The notes below the pieces were generated by a model, which searched no databases, was not told where the DNA came from, and saw only the letters and a program-made list of their open reading frames with translations. From NCBI GenBank assembly GCA_023423715.1, contig JAFAFC010000029.1, positions 1 through 64,000 on the forward strand: a stretch of 64,000 bases of DNA. The letters are read 5' to 3'. Positions 55,179 to 63,301 of this stretch are shown one piece after another (position 1 is the stretch's first letter; each line of letters opens with the position of its first letter). The stretch is from Bacteroidota bacterium. Lineage in GTDB: Bacteria; Bacteroidota; Bacteroidia; Flavobacteriales; Weeksellaceae. The position numbers and the translations under genes were made by a program.

Positions 55179-56861
55179 ATGAGCAGAAAATTTATATTCA
55201 TTTTATGTCTTTTCTCAATTTCAATATTCCAAGCACAAGAATATTATTCGGAACTGCGGAAAAAATATTGGGAATATGAAGAAAATGATAAGAGGGCTTT
55301 CATGTATCTTAATATATATATAGCCACTGCGAAAAAAGAAAAAAACTATGCAGAACTTTTCCAAGGGTATGAAGATGCAATAAGGTATTCTGAAAATGAT
55401 AAACTGAAATATGCGGATAGCGCTATTGCAGCTGCTAAAAAATCAGAAAATAGAAATCTTATTGGAAATGCACATATTGGAAAAGGTGCTGTTTATTACT
55501 TTAACTACAGAAAATTTCAACCCGCATTAGATGAATATTTGAAGGCTTATGAATACCTAAAGAACTCGGATGATAAATTTCTAAAATATCAAAATCTGTA
55601 TCATATAGGTGTGGTAAAAAGCTATTTGGGATATTATAAGGAATCTTTAGGAATTTTTAAAGAATGTATTATCTATTTTGAACCTAATTCTAAAGCAGAT
55701 ATTCATCCCAATCTTATTTTCAATAATCAGAAAGGTTATTTTAATACTTTGCATCAGATGGTGATCTGTTATAGGCAACTTGGAAATTATAATGAAGCTG
55801 AAAAATTAATTAGCGAAGGATTACAAAAAATTCCTGATGAAAATATTTTTTTTGCTGAAAAAAGCTATTTTGAAAAAGAGAGGGGCATTTCTGAATTAAA
55901 AAGAGCTCAATATCTACTGGCTATTACAGATTTTAATAAAGCTCTTTCTGGGATTGAAAAGAAAAATGATTTTACATGGGCTTCGGTTGTTTATTTTTAT
56001 AGGGGGTTGTCTTATTCTAAAATGGGAGATGAACAAAAAGCCCTTTTAGATTATAAAAAAGTAGATTCTATTTTTAATCGACATCGATTTATACTTCCTG
56101 AGCTTAGGCAAAATTATGAAGAGCTTATTAAATATTACAAAAAGAAAGATAATCCAAAACAAGAGTTGTACTACACTAACCAGCTTCTAAAAGCGGATAG
56201 TATTATATCTTCAGATTTTAAATCTTTGTCTATACGCATTCATAAAGAATACGACACCAAAGCATTATTGGAAGCAAAAAAAGACTTAGAAAGCAGTAAT
56301 TTTTTGAGCAAATCTATGCTCATGATCAGTGGAATTATTATCTTATTATTAGGTTGTATTTTTTTCTATTGGTTAAAAAGAAAAAAAGAACTTCAAAAAA
56401 AGTACGATGAACTTTTACTTAAAATAAATTCTGATTCTATTGAGGAACCAATAATACCAATTGTAGAAATGTCCATGGAAAAAAACTCAAAGCTAGATAC
56501 AAGAACTTTCGAAAGTTTACAAAAAGCATTTGCTGAGTTTGAGAAAGATAAAGGTTTTCTTGAAAAGGGCATCTCTGCTGGAAAACTAGCGATACAGATG
56601 GGAACAAATGCTACTTATATTTCGCAATTTATGAATGAATGTAAAGAGAGTAATTTCAATACATATATCAATAAATTAAGGATTGATTATGCTACTCAAA
56701 AAATATATAATGATAAACAATGGCGAAAATATTCTGTAGAGGATATTGCGCTTTCTTGTGGTTTTAGTAACCGCCAAAGTTTTTCCAATTTTTTTTATGA
56801 ACAAAACGGAATTCGTCCTGCCGATTTTCTTAAAAAGAGAAATCAAGAATTAGAATTGTAA
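55179..56861 (+). CDS. TPR-repeat membrane regulator with AraC-type HTH (second copy)
   Basis: A 560-residue paralogue of the regulator at 38148-39857. Signal peptide (SIFQAQ), TPR region (ALDEYLKAYEYLKNSDD, VKSYLGYYKESLGIFKECIIYFEPN closely matches the first copy), transmembrane helix (MLMISGIIILLLGCIFFYWL) and AraC HTH (IALSCGFSNRQSFSNFFYEQNGIRPADF) occur in order. The ATG at 55179 gives the signal peptide. It probably regulates the divergent lipoprotein/GLPGLI locus. Confidence 0.86.
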   Translation: MSRKFIFILCLFSISIFQAQEYYSELRKKYWEYEENDKRAFMYLNIYIATAKKEKNYAELFQGYEDAIRYSENDKLKYADSAIAAAKKSENRNLIGNAHIGKGAVYYFNYRKFQPALDEYLKAYEYLKNSDDKFLKYQNLYHIGVVKSYLGYYKESLGIFKECIIYFEPNSKADIHPNLIFNNQKGYFNTLHQMVICYRQLGNYNEAEKLISEGLQKIPDENIFFAEKSYFEKERGISELKRAQYLLAITDFNKALSGIEKKNDFTWASVVYFYRGLSYSKMGDEQKALLDYKKVDSIFNRHRFILPELRQNYEELIKYYKKKDNPKQELYYTNQLLKADSIISSDFKSLSIRIHKEYDTKALLEAKKDLESSNFLSKSMLMISGIIILLLGCIFFYWLKRKKELQKKYDELLLKINSDSIEEPIIPIVEMSMEKNSKLDTRTFESLQKAFAEFEKDKGFLEKGISAGKLAIQMGTNATYISQFMNECKESNFNTYINKLRIDYATQKIYNDKQWRKYSVEDIALSCGFSNRQSFSNFFYEQNGIRPADFLKKRNQELEL

Positions 56862-56983
56862 AAAAATAGTTGAAATTAAGATTATTCTTTATTGCATACT
56901 ATAACGTGCTGATATGGGGCGTCAGAAAGATGCGGTAAAAAGAATAAATTAAGCGTTGGGAATAGTATAATTATTTTTGCTTG

Positions 56984-57052
56984 TTAATTATGTTTGTCAC
57001 TCAATAGATAAAATATTAAATACAAGATAGCACCGAAAATTGCGATATCCAT
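56984..57052 (-). CDS. Possible 22-residue membrane peptide
   Basis: ATG at 57050-57052 encodes MDIAIFGAILYLIFYLLSDK plus HN, a single hydrophobic helix with a charged end. It follows the terminator of the phage-like cassette. Too short to be sure; composition is the only support. Confidence 0.22.
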   Translation of the reverse strand: MDIAIFGAILYLIFYLLSDKHN

Positions 57053-57063
57053 AAGTTTTTAAC

Positions 57064-57093
57064 AACAAAAAACCTCTCAAAAATTTGAGAGGC
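57064..57093 (-). terminator. Terminator of the phage-like cassette (usable in both directions)
   Basis: CCTCTCAAA / TTTGAGAGG stem flanked by an A-rich run on one side and CTTTTTG on the other; it ends the leftward transcript. Confidence 0.8.
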
Positions 57094-57120
57094 TCTTTTT
57101 GTTCCGCAGTCACCACAACT

Positions 57121-57312
57121 TTATTTTCGGAACTTATTTTTAATACTATTAATAAGAAATTTGACTAACAATGTTGCTATAAAGCTGGATATTCCTCCAA
57201 CTGTAGCCAACAGAATTGTTTTAATCAGATCTTCGGTCTGTATATTGACAAAGATAGTCAGAATAGTGCCGAATGCAGTGCTGACTTTTGTTGAGTTATC
57301 CACGTAATTCAT
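57121..57312 (-). CDS. Holin-like small membrane protein
   Basis: A 63-residue protein with two hydrophobic stretches (VSTAFGTILTIFVNI and TILLATVGGISSFIATLLVKFLI) and a basic tail (NSIKNKFRK). Size and topology are holin-like. It is last of a four-gene leftward cassette with a DUF5675 protein. No sequence family is recognised. Confidence 0.5.
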   Translation of the reverse strand: MNYVDNSTKVSTAFGTILTIFVNIQTEDLIKTILLATVGGISSFIATLLVKFLINSIKNKFRK

Positions 57313-57350
57313 AGCAAATCATTTTAAAATTTAATCAATTGAGATAAATA

Positions 57351-57563
57351 TTAATTATCTCTGTAAATTGCTGTTTGACTAATTGCTGAGGCAATTCCGC
57401 CTGCAACTGCAAGATATCCTGAAATTGTCACTACTAATGCAGGGAGTGAAATTGGTGCCGTCGCAATAACACTACTGACTGCAGTCAGCAACAAACCTAA
57501 ATTTCTTATCGTTTTAAAGAATTTTGGAGTAGGTTCCTGCATTCTTTCAATTACTTTTTTCAT
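57351..57563 (-). CDS. Small membrane protein, holin-like
   Basis: A 70-residue protein with two hydrophobic helices (LGLLLTAVSSVIATAPISLPALVVTIS and YLAVAGGIASAISQTAI) after a basic N-terminus. It overlaps the DUF5675 gene by 17 bases, suggesting co-translation. It may act with the next membrane protein; a role in lysis or export is only a guess. Confidence 0.5.
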   Translation of the reverse strand: MKKVIERMQEPTPKFFKTIRNLGLLLTAVSSVIATAPISLPALVVTISGYLAVAGGIASAISQTAIYRDN

Positions 57564-57963
57564 TAAACTTGTTTTTAATGATTAATTCAATTACAAAGCC
57601 TTTTTCTAAATACGGAAAAACGCTTTCTTTCAATCGTTCAAAGGCAATCTGCGAACGGATTCCTTTTCCTTCCCCAGATAATTCTGAAACTGGAGCAACA
57701 CACCCGTTTAGTTCTTTCAACGCGTTATTGGCAGGATGAAACAAAATCAAATCTCTGTTTTTTACATTCATCACTTCCAAATGCCATTTGAATTTAGAAC
57801 TGACCCGTTTTCTGATGCGGTAAGTTCCTTCGGGAATGCAGGAAATTCTTCTTTGGTTGTTTTTCCAGGGCAATTCAATTGTTTTACAAATTTCCTTGCC
57901 GTTAAAAGATAAAACTCCATTAGTTCCCAAAGGAAAGTACTGTCTTTGCAATACTAATTTCAT
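57547..57963 (-). CDS. DUF5675-family protein
   Basis: A 138-residue soluble protein. Typical segments are LPWKNNQRRISCIPEGTYRI, HLEVMNVKNRDLILFHPANN and LNGCVAPVSEL, with a Cys in NGC. DUF5675 occurs in phages and phage-like cassettes, often beside holins, and may be involved in cell-wall processing, though this is unproven. It lies 11 bases after the 251-aa gene. Confidence 0.75.
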   Translation of the reverse strand: MKLVLQRQYFPLGTNGVLSFNGKEICKTIELPWKNNQRRISCIPEGTYRIRKRVSSKFKWHLEVMNVKNRDLILFHPANNALKELNGCVAPVSELSGEGKGIRSQIAFERLKESVFPYLEKGFVIELIIKNKFNEKSN

Positions 57964-57974
57964 GGTGAGGTAGA

Positions 57975-58730
57975 TTACAATCCAACAACATCAATTAGCT
58001 TTAGCGCATTAAAAGCTCCGTTTTTAAGGGAATACTTTTCACCATTAACTTCCTGGAAGAATTCTACACCTAATGCCAAAAATAATGGCTTTGTTGAATC
58101 AGCCGTTAATTGCAATGGGATATCAATGGCTGCAGTCAGGGTATTATCCCATGGATAAATAATGGTTTCACCAATTGGAGCAATGTAACTTTCATTTTCA
58201 AAATCAATTTCCATTGCTGCAGTTGTAAGTTTAAAATGAGTAGTTCCCCCTGGAGCGGCAACCATGTTGGATGGCACAAATGGATCAAAACTTACACCGG
58301 CTTCGCCTGTAGCTCTGTCTAATGTTTTTACCCATGGAGCATAAATGGTATTACCCAGCTTCCCATTTGCATTAAAATCAAAACCAATTAAAAGCTCCGC
58401 TTCACCATCAATTACATTTCTTTGACCTCTTGGATTGGTAGCATCCATTTGGATAACTTTTACCATTTCTTTGGTTAGTCTGCTGACCATTCTGCTGTCG
58501 TTTACGTTTTGCAATAGCTGTCTGATAGAATTTCGCAAAACCTTTCCTGCTTTACCTGCGCGCCCAAACTCGGCACCGTTTTCTCTGGTTCTCTGGAAAG
58601 CGGGATCATTCTTGATTCTATCTGCAGGAATTCCGCCTTTCTCTCTTGCTAAATAACCTTCTTTGGACTTATAGAAAGTGATACCTCCTATAGTCCCGGC
58701 TAGCTTAATTATACTTTTCTGTCTTGCCAT
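57975..58730 (-). CDS. Conserved phage-like protein of the DUF5675 cassette
   Basis: A 251-residue protein beginning MARQKSIIKLAGTIGGITF, a sequence style I associate with a common flavobacterial gene next to DUF5675. Its N-terminal half is basic and helical (AGKAGKVLRNSIRQLLQNVNDSRMVSRLT), while the C-terminal half is beta-rich. No signal peptide. It could be a structural or packaging-type protein; the biological role is unknown. First gene of the leftward cassette. Confidence 0.6.
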   Translation of the reverse strand: MARQKSIIKLAGTIGGITFYKSKEGYLAREKGGIPADRIKNDPAFQRTRENGAEFGRAGKAGKVLRNSIRQLLQNVNDSRMVSRLTKEMVKVIQMDATNPRGQRNVIDGEAELLIGFDFNANGKLGNTIYAPWVKTLDRATGEAGVSFDPFVPSNMVAAPGGTTHFKLTTAAMEIDFENESYIAPIGETIIYPWDNTLTAAIDIPLQLTADSTKPLFLALGVEFFQEVNGEKYSLKNGAFNALKLIDVVGL

Positions 58731-58968
58731 GATTATAAAAATTTAGGATTAATAATTAATTTATTGACTTATCAATCATGAATTGTTGCAACACTTTTGA
58801 CTGATTTGAATACAAAATTTGGATATTAAATTGTACTACGAAAGGAGAGTAGCGACTAGATGTCACAATTGAGCATAAGTGTCTTATTTGAACATAAAAG
58901 ACGTGCATGAAATTTTGTACATTGCATGTTAGTTAACGTATAACGCGAATCAAAGGTATATTTAAAGT

Positions 58969-59172
58969 ATGGAAAAGAATATTACCAGGGTTTGCATCTA
59001 TCCGAAGGATATACAACGTATAACAGGAAAAAGTTATCGTCAAAGCACAAGATTGATGCATAAGATTAGAAAGGATCTTAGAAAACAACCCAACGAATTT
59101 CTGACAATCGATGAGTTTTGTATGTATTCAGGAATAAAATATGAGCAATTAGCTCACCTTATTATTGGATGA
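58969..59172 (+). CDS. Small island-end protein, DNA-binding-like
   Basis: A 67-residue basic protein (CIYPKDIQRITGKSYRQSTRLMHKIRKDL, then LTIDEFCMYSGIKYEQL; listed in parts). It looks like two short helix-turn-helix-type units. Similar small proteins stand near island ends in flavobacteria, so a recombination directionality or regulatory role is possible. It reads toward attR. Confidence 0.6.
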   Translation: MEKNITRVCIYPKDIQRITGKSYRQSTRLMHKIRKDLRKQPNEFLTIDEFCMYSGIKYEQLAHLIIG

Positions 59173-59258
59173 AATGCATAAATCACATAAGGTTTAGAAA
59201 AAATACCTGATGATATTCTGTAAGTTATCAAAACCTGTTCAAAAAATAGATAAGTTTG

Positions 59259-59289
59259 TTTGGAGAAAAGGGAAAAATATCTATCTTTG
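59259..59289 (+). promoter_or_regulatory. Outward-facing promoter at the island's right end
   Basis: TTTG at 59259-59262, 19 bases, TATCTTTG at 59282-59289: a full consensus match. It points at attR and the second tRNA-Asp. In the excised circle it would point across attP to the integrase gene. Confidence 0.75.
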
Positions 59290-59324
59290 CACCCATACGA
59301 TTTGCAATTAATTATTACAATATA

Positions 59325-59346
59325 GGAGGGGGCAAATTCGGTTACC
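59325..59346 (+). repeat. Putative integrase arm-type site, right end
   Basis: AAATTCGGTTACC (59334-59346) preceded by a G run, matching the left-end site at 13201-13222 in the same orientation and the reverse complement of 13241-13253. Confidence 0.5.
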
Positions 59347-59402
59347 TTAATTATTGTACTTTTTATAAGTACGATGAATAAACAAAAAATTAAGATAGTA
59401 CA

Positions 59403-59419
59403 AGTCCCGTCCGGATCGC
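59403..59419 (+). repeat. attR core (17-bp tRNA 3'-end repeat)
   Basis: AGTCCCGTCCGGATCGC, identical to 13086-13102. It is the displaced 3' end of the first chromosomal tRNA-Asp; the following 32 bases are the original spacer before the second tRNA. Confidence 0.88.
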
Positions 59420-59451
59420 AAAAAGTTTTATCAATTACTTTTCAAAAAATT

Positions 59452-59525
59452 GATCCGGTAGTTCAGCTGGTTAGAATGCCGCCCTGTCACGGCGGAGGTC
59501 GCGGGTTCGAGTCCCGTCCGGATCG
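59452..59525 (+). tRNA. tRNA-Asp (GTC), second tandem copy
   Basis: Identical to 13028-13101 over all 74 bases, but CCA is not encoded (CAA follows). Before island insertion it would have been the second gene of a tRNA-Asp pair sharing the promoter now at 12962. Confidence 0.97.
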
Positions 59526-59526
59526 C

Positions 59527-59558
59527 AAAAGCTTTCAGATTTCTGAAAGCTTTTTTGT
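59527..59558 (+). terminator. Terminator after second tRNA-Asp
   Basis: AAAAGCTTTCAGA / TCTGAAAGCTTTTTT with a two-base loop. Confidence 0.88.
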
Positions 59559-59583
59559 TTTTTAGACAATGAATTTTGATCAA

Positions 59584-59612
59584 TAAAAAAAACCTCATAC
59601 TTGAGGCTTTTT
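59584..59612 (-). terminator. Terminator of the metallophosphoesterase operon
   Basis: On the minus strand, AAAAAGCCTCA / TGAGGTTTTTTT, 20 bases after the stop codon. Confidence 0.8.
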
Positions 59613-59630
59613 ATCTTTTTATAGTAGAAT

Positions 59631-60833
59631 TTATTCTAGTACAAACAAAGTAATTTCTGGGTCTATTCCCACGCGACCAGGGAAGCCAATAACACCAAAG
59701 CCACGATTCACATACAAGTATTTTCCAAGGCTTTCATATAGATCCATCCATTTTGGATAGCGATACTGAGCAGGAGACCATTTGGTGTTTTTCAAATCTA
59801 AACCAAACTGCATTCCGTGTGTGTGTCCAGATAAAGTTAATTGGATGTTAGAAGGGTGTTTTTTAACGATTTCGTCGAAATGAGTAGGGTCATGGCTCAT
59901 CAATATTTTTGCCGCGTCTTTTGGTAGGCCTAAAGTCGCTTTATCCAAATCTCCAAACTGCGGAAAAGGAGGAAGACCCCAGTTTTCAACTCCAACGATA
60001 TACAGTTTTTCACCATTTTTCTCGATGACACGATATTCATTTCGTAGCATATCAAATCCTGCTTGCTTTTCGTATTGAATAAGTCGATTAACATTTTCAC
60101 GTCCATCTTCAACCTTTGTATAATGGTACATTCCGTAATCATGATTTCCTAAAGTCGCTAGTTTTCCATCTTTACCTTTAATTTGAGAGAACAAAGGAAT
60201 GAAAGGGATGAATTCTTCTGCAACGTTATTTACCATATCGCCAGTGAACAAAATTAAATCCGCATTTTGCTCATTAATTAAATCAATTGCGTGTTGAAGT
60301 TTCTCAGGTTTTGAAAAGCTTCCTGAATGGACATCAGAAATTTGAACAATTTTATAACCTTTGAATGCTGCTGGTAGATTGTTAAGTTTTACTTTAACTC
60401 TTCGAACTTTAAATCTGAAACGACCAAAAAATACGCCGTCCCAAATTAATGCGGAAAAAGTAGCTGCCAACCCAATTCCAATATAGCCAATGAATTTTCT
60501 TCTTCCAGGATAGGAAGTCGTTCCAGAGGAGAAATAAGAAATTATAAATCCAAATAAGCGGGTTAAATCATCAATTAATAAAGAAATGATGATAAACAGT
60601 TTTGGGAGAATTACCGCCAAAACTACAACTGTTACAATTTGGATTTTTAGTGGACTTTTATCCGTTTTTTCAATACTAAAACCTAGCCAAACAACGGCCA
60701 AGTAAGGAACAACGGCAATAATCCAATAAAGAATTTTCTGCCAAGGATGTTCTAATATGGATTTAAATGCCTGATAGACATAAATCTCCAACAGGAACAT
60801 GATTCCTGATAAAATTATGAAATTTCGCTTCAC
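59631..60833 (-). CDS. Membrane-anchored metallophosphoesterase
   Basis: A 400-residue calcineurin-like phosphoesterase. The first 150 residues hold about four membrane helices (FIILSGIMFLLEIYVY, VVVLAVILPKLFIIISLL). The catalytic part shows ISDVHSGSF (D-x-H), LFTGDMVN (G-D), LGNHDYG (G-N-H-D) and LSGHTHGMQ (G-H-x-H), the five metal-binding motifs. Such YkuE-like enzymes act on lipid or nucleotide phosphates. The start is GTG at 60831-60833, overlapping the preceding stop by one base. Confidence 0.9.
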   Translation of the reverse strand: MKRNFIILSGIMFLLEIYVYQAFKSILEHPWQKILYWIIAVVPYLAVVWLGFSIEKTDKSPLKIQIVTVVVLAVILPKLFIIISLLIDDLTRLFGFIISYFSSGTTSYPGRRKFIGYIGIGLAATFSALIWDGVFFGRFRFKVRRVKVKLNNLPAAFKGYKIVQISDVHSGSFSKPEKLQHAIDLINEQNADLILFTGDMVNNVAEEFIPFIPLFSQIKGKDGKLATLGNHDYGMYHYTKVEDGRENVNRLIQYEKQAGFDMLRNEYRVIEKNGEKLYIVGVENWGLPPFPQFGDLDKATLGLPKDAAKILMSHDPTHFDEIVKKHPSNIQLTLSGHTHGMQFGLDLKNTKWSPAQYRYPKWMDLYESLGKYLYVNRGFGVIGFPGRVGIDPEITLFVLE

Positions 60834-61906
60834 TAGTTTTTCGGAAATTTATAAACGATCGCGTTGATGTTCATACCAGCACCAACGGATGTAAATACGA
60901 TGAATCCTTCATTTTTGAATGAGTGACCTTCCATTTTTCCTTTACGAATCAGGTCAAACATCGTAGGAATGGTAGCTACTGATGTGTTTCCGAATTCTTG
61001 AATGGTCATCGGTGAAATAGCGTGATCGTAATCTTTGATTCCGTACAATTTATAAAGTCTTGAAATCATCGCGTAATCCATTTTTGCATTCGCTTGGTGG
61101 ATCAGGATTTTATCAATATCAGTAATATCAATTCCTGCTTTGTCAATGGTTTCTTTAATCGCTGGTGGAACGTTTTTCAACGCAAATTCGTAGATTTTTC
61201 TTCCACGCATACGAATATATTTTTTAGATTGATCTGCATTCGGATTCAACGTATGTGAATTTTCAAGATAACAAACTTCTTCACCATTGAAACACAATGT
61301 AGAATCTGCAATCATTCCAACATTCTCTTCTTCCGTTGCCGTTACAACAACGGCTCCAGCGCCATCAGCAAAAATCATTTTATTACGATCGTATGGGTCG
61401 GTAGAACGGCTTAGAGTTTCTGAACCAACTACGATAATGTTTTTTGCACGTCCGCTCTTAATTAAAACATCGGCTAAAATCATCGCTTCAACCCAACCTG
61501 GACAACCGAAAATCATGTCGTAATTAATACATTTTGGATTTTCGATTCCTAATTTATTCTTAATTAATGCCGAAAGTGAAGGCATGAAACTTTGTTGCCC
61601 ATTCGTGTCGATATCTCCAAAATTCGTCGCACTAATAATATAGTCAATACTTTCTTTGTCTAACCCAGAATCGTCTAAAGCTCTTTGTGCAGCGATAGCT
61701 CCGATATCCGAATTCAAAAGATTTTCATCTACATAACGCCTTCTTTCAATTTCGGTAATTTCTACAAACTTGCTGATGATTTCATCATTTGGCTTGTCGA
61801 TTTTTTCATAATTGTCATCATAAAACTCCGAATTTAGGAAGTCTTTACCCTCAACGATGTTCTCTGGAATGTAACTTCCCGAACCAATAATTATGGTATT
61901 TGGCAT
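60833..61906 (-). CDS. 3-oxoacyl-ACP synthase III-like (FabH-type) protein
   Basis: A 357-residue thiolase-fold condensing enzyme. The catalytic triad is visible as Cys in FGCPGWVEAM, His in LIHQANAKMD and Asn in EFGNTSVATIP. The Cys context differs from housekeeping FabH, and the protein is somewhat longer, so it is annotated as family member rather than as FabH itself. First gene of a leftward pair with the metallophosphoesterase. Confidence 0.86.
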   Translation of the reverse strand: MPNTIIIGSGSYIPENIVEGKDFLNSEFYDDNYEKIDKPNDEIISKFVEITEIERRRYVDENLLNSDIGAIAAQRALDDSGLDKESIDYIISATNFGDIDTNGQQSFMPSLSALIKNKLGIENPKCINYDMIFGCPGWVEAMILADVLIKSGRAKNIIVVGSETLSRSTDPYDRNKMIFADGAGAVVVTATEEENVGMIADSTLCFNGEEVCYLENSHTLNPNADQSKKYIRMRGRKIYEFALKNVPPAIKETIDKAGIDITDIDKILIHQANAKMDYAMISRLYKLYGIKDYDHAISPMTIQEFGNTSVATIPTMFDLIRKGKMEGHSFKNEGFIVFTSVGAGMNINAIVYKFPKN

Positions 61907-61979
61907 AGTAGATTTAAAAATAATTAAAGAAGCAAATTTAAGAATAAATCTGCAATTAAAGACAATGCAAAAATATTCT

Positions 61980-61987
61980 TACATTTG
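61980..61987 (+). promoter_or_regulatory. -7 promoter element for the hypothetical/ubiE/porT genes
   Basis: TACATTTG fits TAnnTTTG, 19 bases before the ATG at 62007. The -33 element is not clear. Confidence 0.5.
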
Positions 61988-62006
61988 CACAAAATTGATT
62001 CTTAAA

Positions 62007-62576
62007 ATGAAGAAAAATCCTTCATTATTCGGACTTTTTGCTGCTTTATTGATATTTGTCTTCGCTTTTGGGGTTTACTTCCTGTTTCTTGCTAAGAAAA
62101 ATGAATATCTCGTAGATAATCCGACTGATAAACCTTATTATTTCAAGATAAATAACGGTACCGAAAAAATCGTTGCACCTGGACAATATGTAAAAATTGA
62201 TTTGGAAAAGGGAAAAAATGCAATCAAGGTGTACGATAAAGACAAGAAATTGATGTATGATTCTACCTTTCAGGTGAATAAATTACGCGGTCTATTGAAT
62301 ATTACACATGCCGATTATTACGTTAATACGCAATATTACGGGTACAACATCAAAAAAGACTCCTTGCTTTCTGCTTTAGGATCAACAACGATTGATGGAA
62401 AGCCGTATTTTGGAGCACCTAAGCATTTTAAAAAGTTGTATTCGGACGATTTTTATTACAATATTGATGAGGATTATGATAAACTCATCAAAAATATTGA
62501 CAAAGTAGAAACGCGAACTAAAATTTTCCGCAAAGACGACTATATCATATACTATAAAGAATATTATAATTTTTAA
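62007..62576 (+). CDS. Membrane-anchored hypothetical protein
   Basis: A 189-residue protein with one N-terminal transmembrane helix (LFGLFAALLIFVFAFGVYFLFL) and an extracytoplasmic domain rich in Lys, Tyr and Asp (DNPTDKPYYFKINNGTEKIV). The ATG at 62007 is chosen because it follows the -7 element; the open frame upstream overlaps the divergent FabH-like gene. It lies two bases before ubiE. Function unknown. Confidence 0.75.
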   Translation: MKKNPSLFGLFAALLIFVFAFGVYFLFLAKKNEYLVDNPTDKPYYFKINNGTEKIVAPGQYVKIDLEKGKNAIKVYDKDKKLMYDSTFQVNKLRGLLNITHADYYVNTQYYGYNIKKDSLLSALGSTTIDGKPYFGAPKHFKKLYSDDFYYNIDEDYDKLIKNIDKVETRTKIFRKDDYIIYYKEYYNF

Positions 62577-62578
62577 CT

Positions 62579-63298
62579 GTGAAAGAAGTTACCCCATACA
62601 ATAACACCGAGAGCAAGAAAGATCAAGTAGAAGATATGTTCGACAATATCGCGCCAAAATACGATTTGTTGAACCGCATGCTTTCCATGAAAATAGACGT
62701 TACTTGGCGAAATAAACTTGTAAAATGGATGAAAAACGATAATCCAAAACTGGTTTTAGATGTCGCAACAGGAACAGGAGATTTGGCTATTACCATCCAA
62801 AAAGGAACGGGAGCTAATGTTGTTGGACTGGATCTTTCACAACAAATGCTGAACGTTGGAATTGAGAAAGTAAAACAGCAAAATCTTCAAGATAAAATCA
62901 CAATGGTGAAAGGAGATGCAGAAAATCTTCCTTTTGAAGATAATAAATTTGATGCTGTTTCCGTTGCATTTGGAGTACGTAATTTCGAAAATCTTGAAAA
63001 AGGTTTAGATGAGTTGAAGCGTGTGGTAAAAGTGGGTGGTAGTGTTTATATTTTAGAGTTTTCTAAAGTGCAGGGCATGATGCGACCGTTTTACATGTTT
63101 TATTTTAAAAATATATTGCCACGTATCGGAAAGTTGGTATCGAAAGATGATCGTGCCTACACGTATCTTCCAGATTCTGTAGAAGCGTTTCCTTACGGTG
63201 CGATTATGAAAAGTATACTACAACAGCGGGGCTACTCGGAAGTGGTTTATAAAAAACTAACCTTCGGAATTGCCACTATTTATAAAGCAACGAAATAG
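62579..63298 (+). CDS. ubiE: Demethylmenaquinone methyltransferase
   Basis: A class I SAM methyltransferase of 239 residues catalysing the last step of menaquinone synthesis. SAM motif I is VLDVATGTGDLAI; UbiE signatures are FDNIAPKYDLLNRMLS near the start and VSVAFGVRNFEN in the middle. The start is GTG at 62579. Flavobacteria use menaquinone, so MenG is the fitting role. It lies three bases before porT. Confidence 0.95.
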   Translation: MKEVTPYNNTESKKDQVEDMFDNIAPKYDLLNRMLSMKIDVTWRNKLVKWMKNDNPKLVLDVATGTGDLAITIQKGTGANVVGLDLSQQMLNVGIEKVKQQNLQDKITMVKGDAENLPFEDNKFDAVSVAFGVRNFENLEKGLDELKRVVKVGGSVYILEFSKVQGMMRPFYMFYFKNILPRIGKLVSKDDRAYTYLPDSVEAFPYGAIMKSILQQRGYSEVVYKKLTFGIATIYKATK

Positions 63299-63301
63299 AT
63301 T

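Larger units (their letters stand above)
13086..59419 (+). mobile_element. Integrated genomic island (46.3 kb) in tRNA-Asp
   Basis: It is bounded by a 17-bp direct repeat that is the 3' end of tRNA-Asp (13086-13102 and 59403-59419). The integrase gene starts 245 bases inside the left end. Contents are typical accessory genes: a defence pair, adhesins, RteC, small HTH proteins, a helicase-loader-like ATPase, a peptide export operon and a phage-like cassette. No relaxase, coupling protein, VirB4/TraG or other conjugation gene is visible, so it is best described as a non-conjugative or mobilisable integrative element. The right boundary is firm because a second intact tRNA-Asp follows 32 bases later. 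Confidence 0.88.

Noticed and set aside
13086..59419. Self-transmissible conjugative element (CTnDOT type)
   Set aside because: RteC and the integrase type fit, but no relaxase, coupling protein or transfer genes are present.
13086..59419. CRISPR array
   Set aside because: No regularly spaced direct repeats were found; the repeats present are isolated pairs.
59374..59565. 63-codon open frame across the second tRNA-Asp
   Set aside because: It is a translation of the tRNA and att repeat, not a gene.
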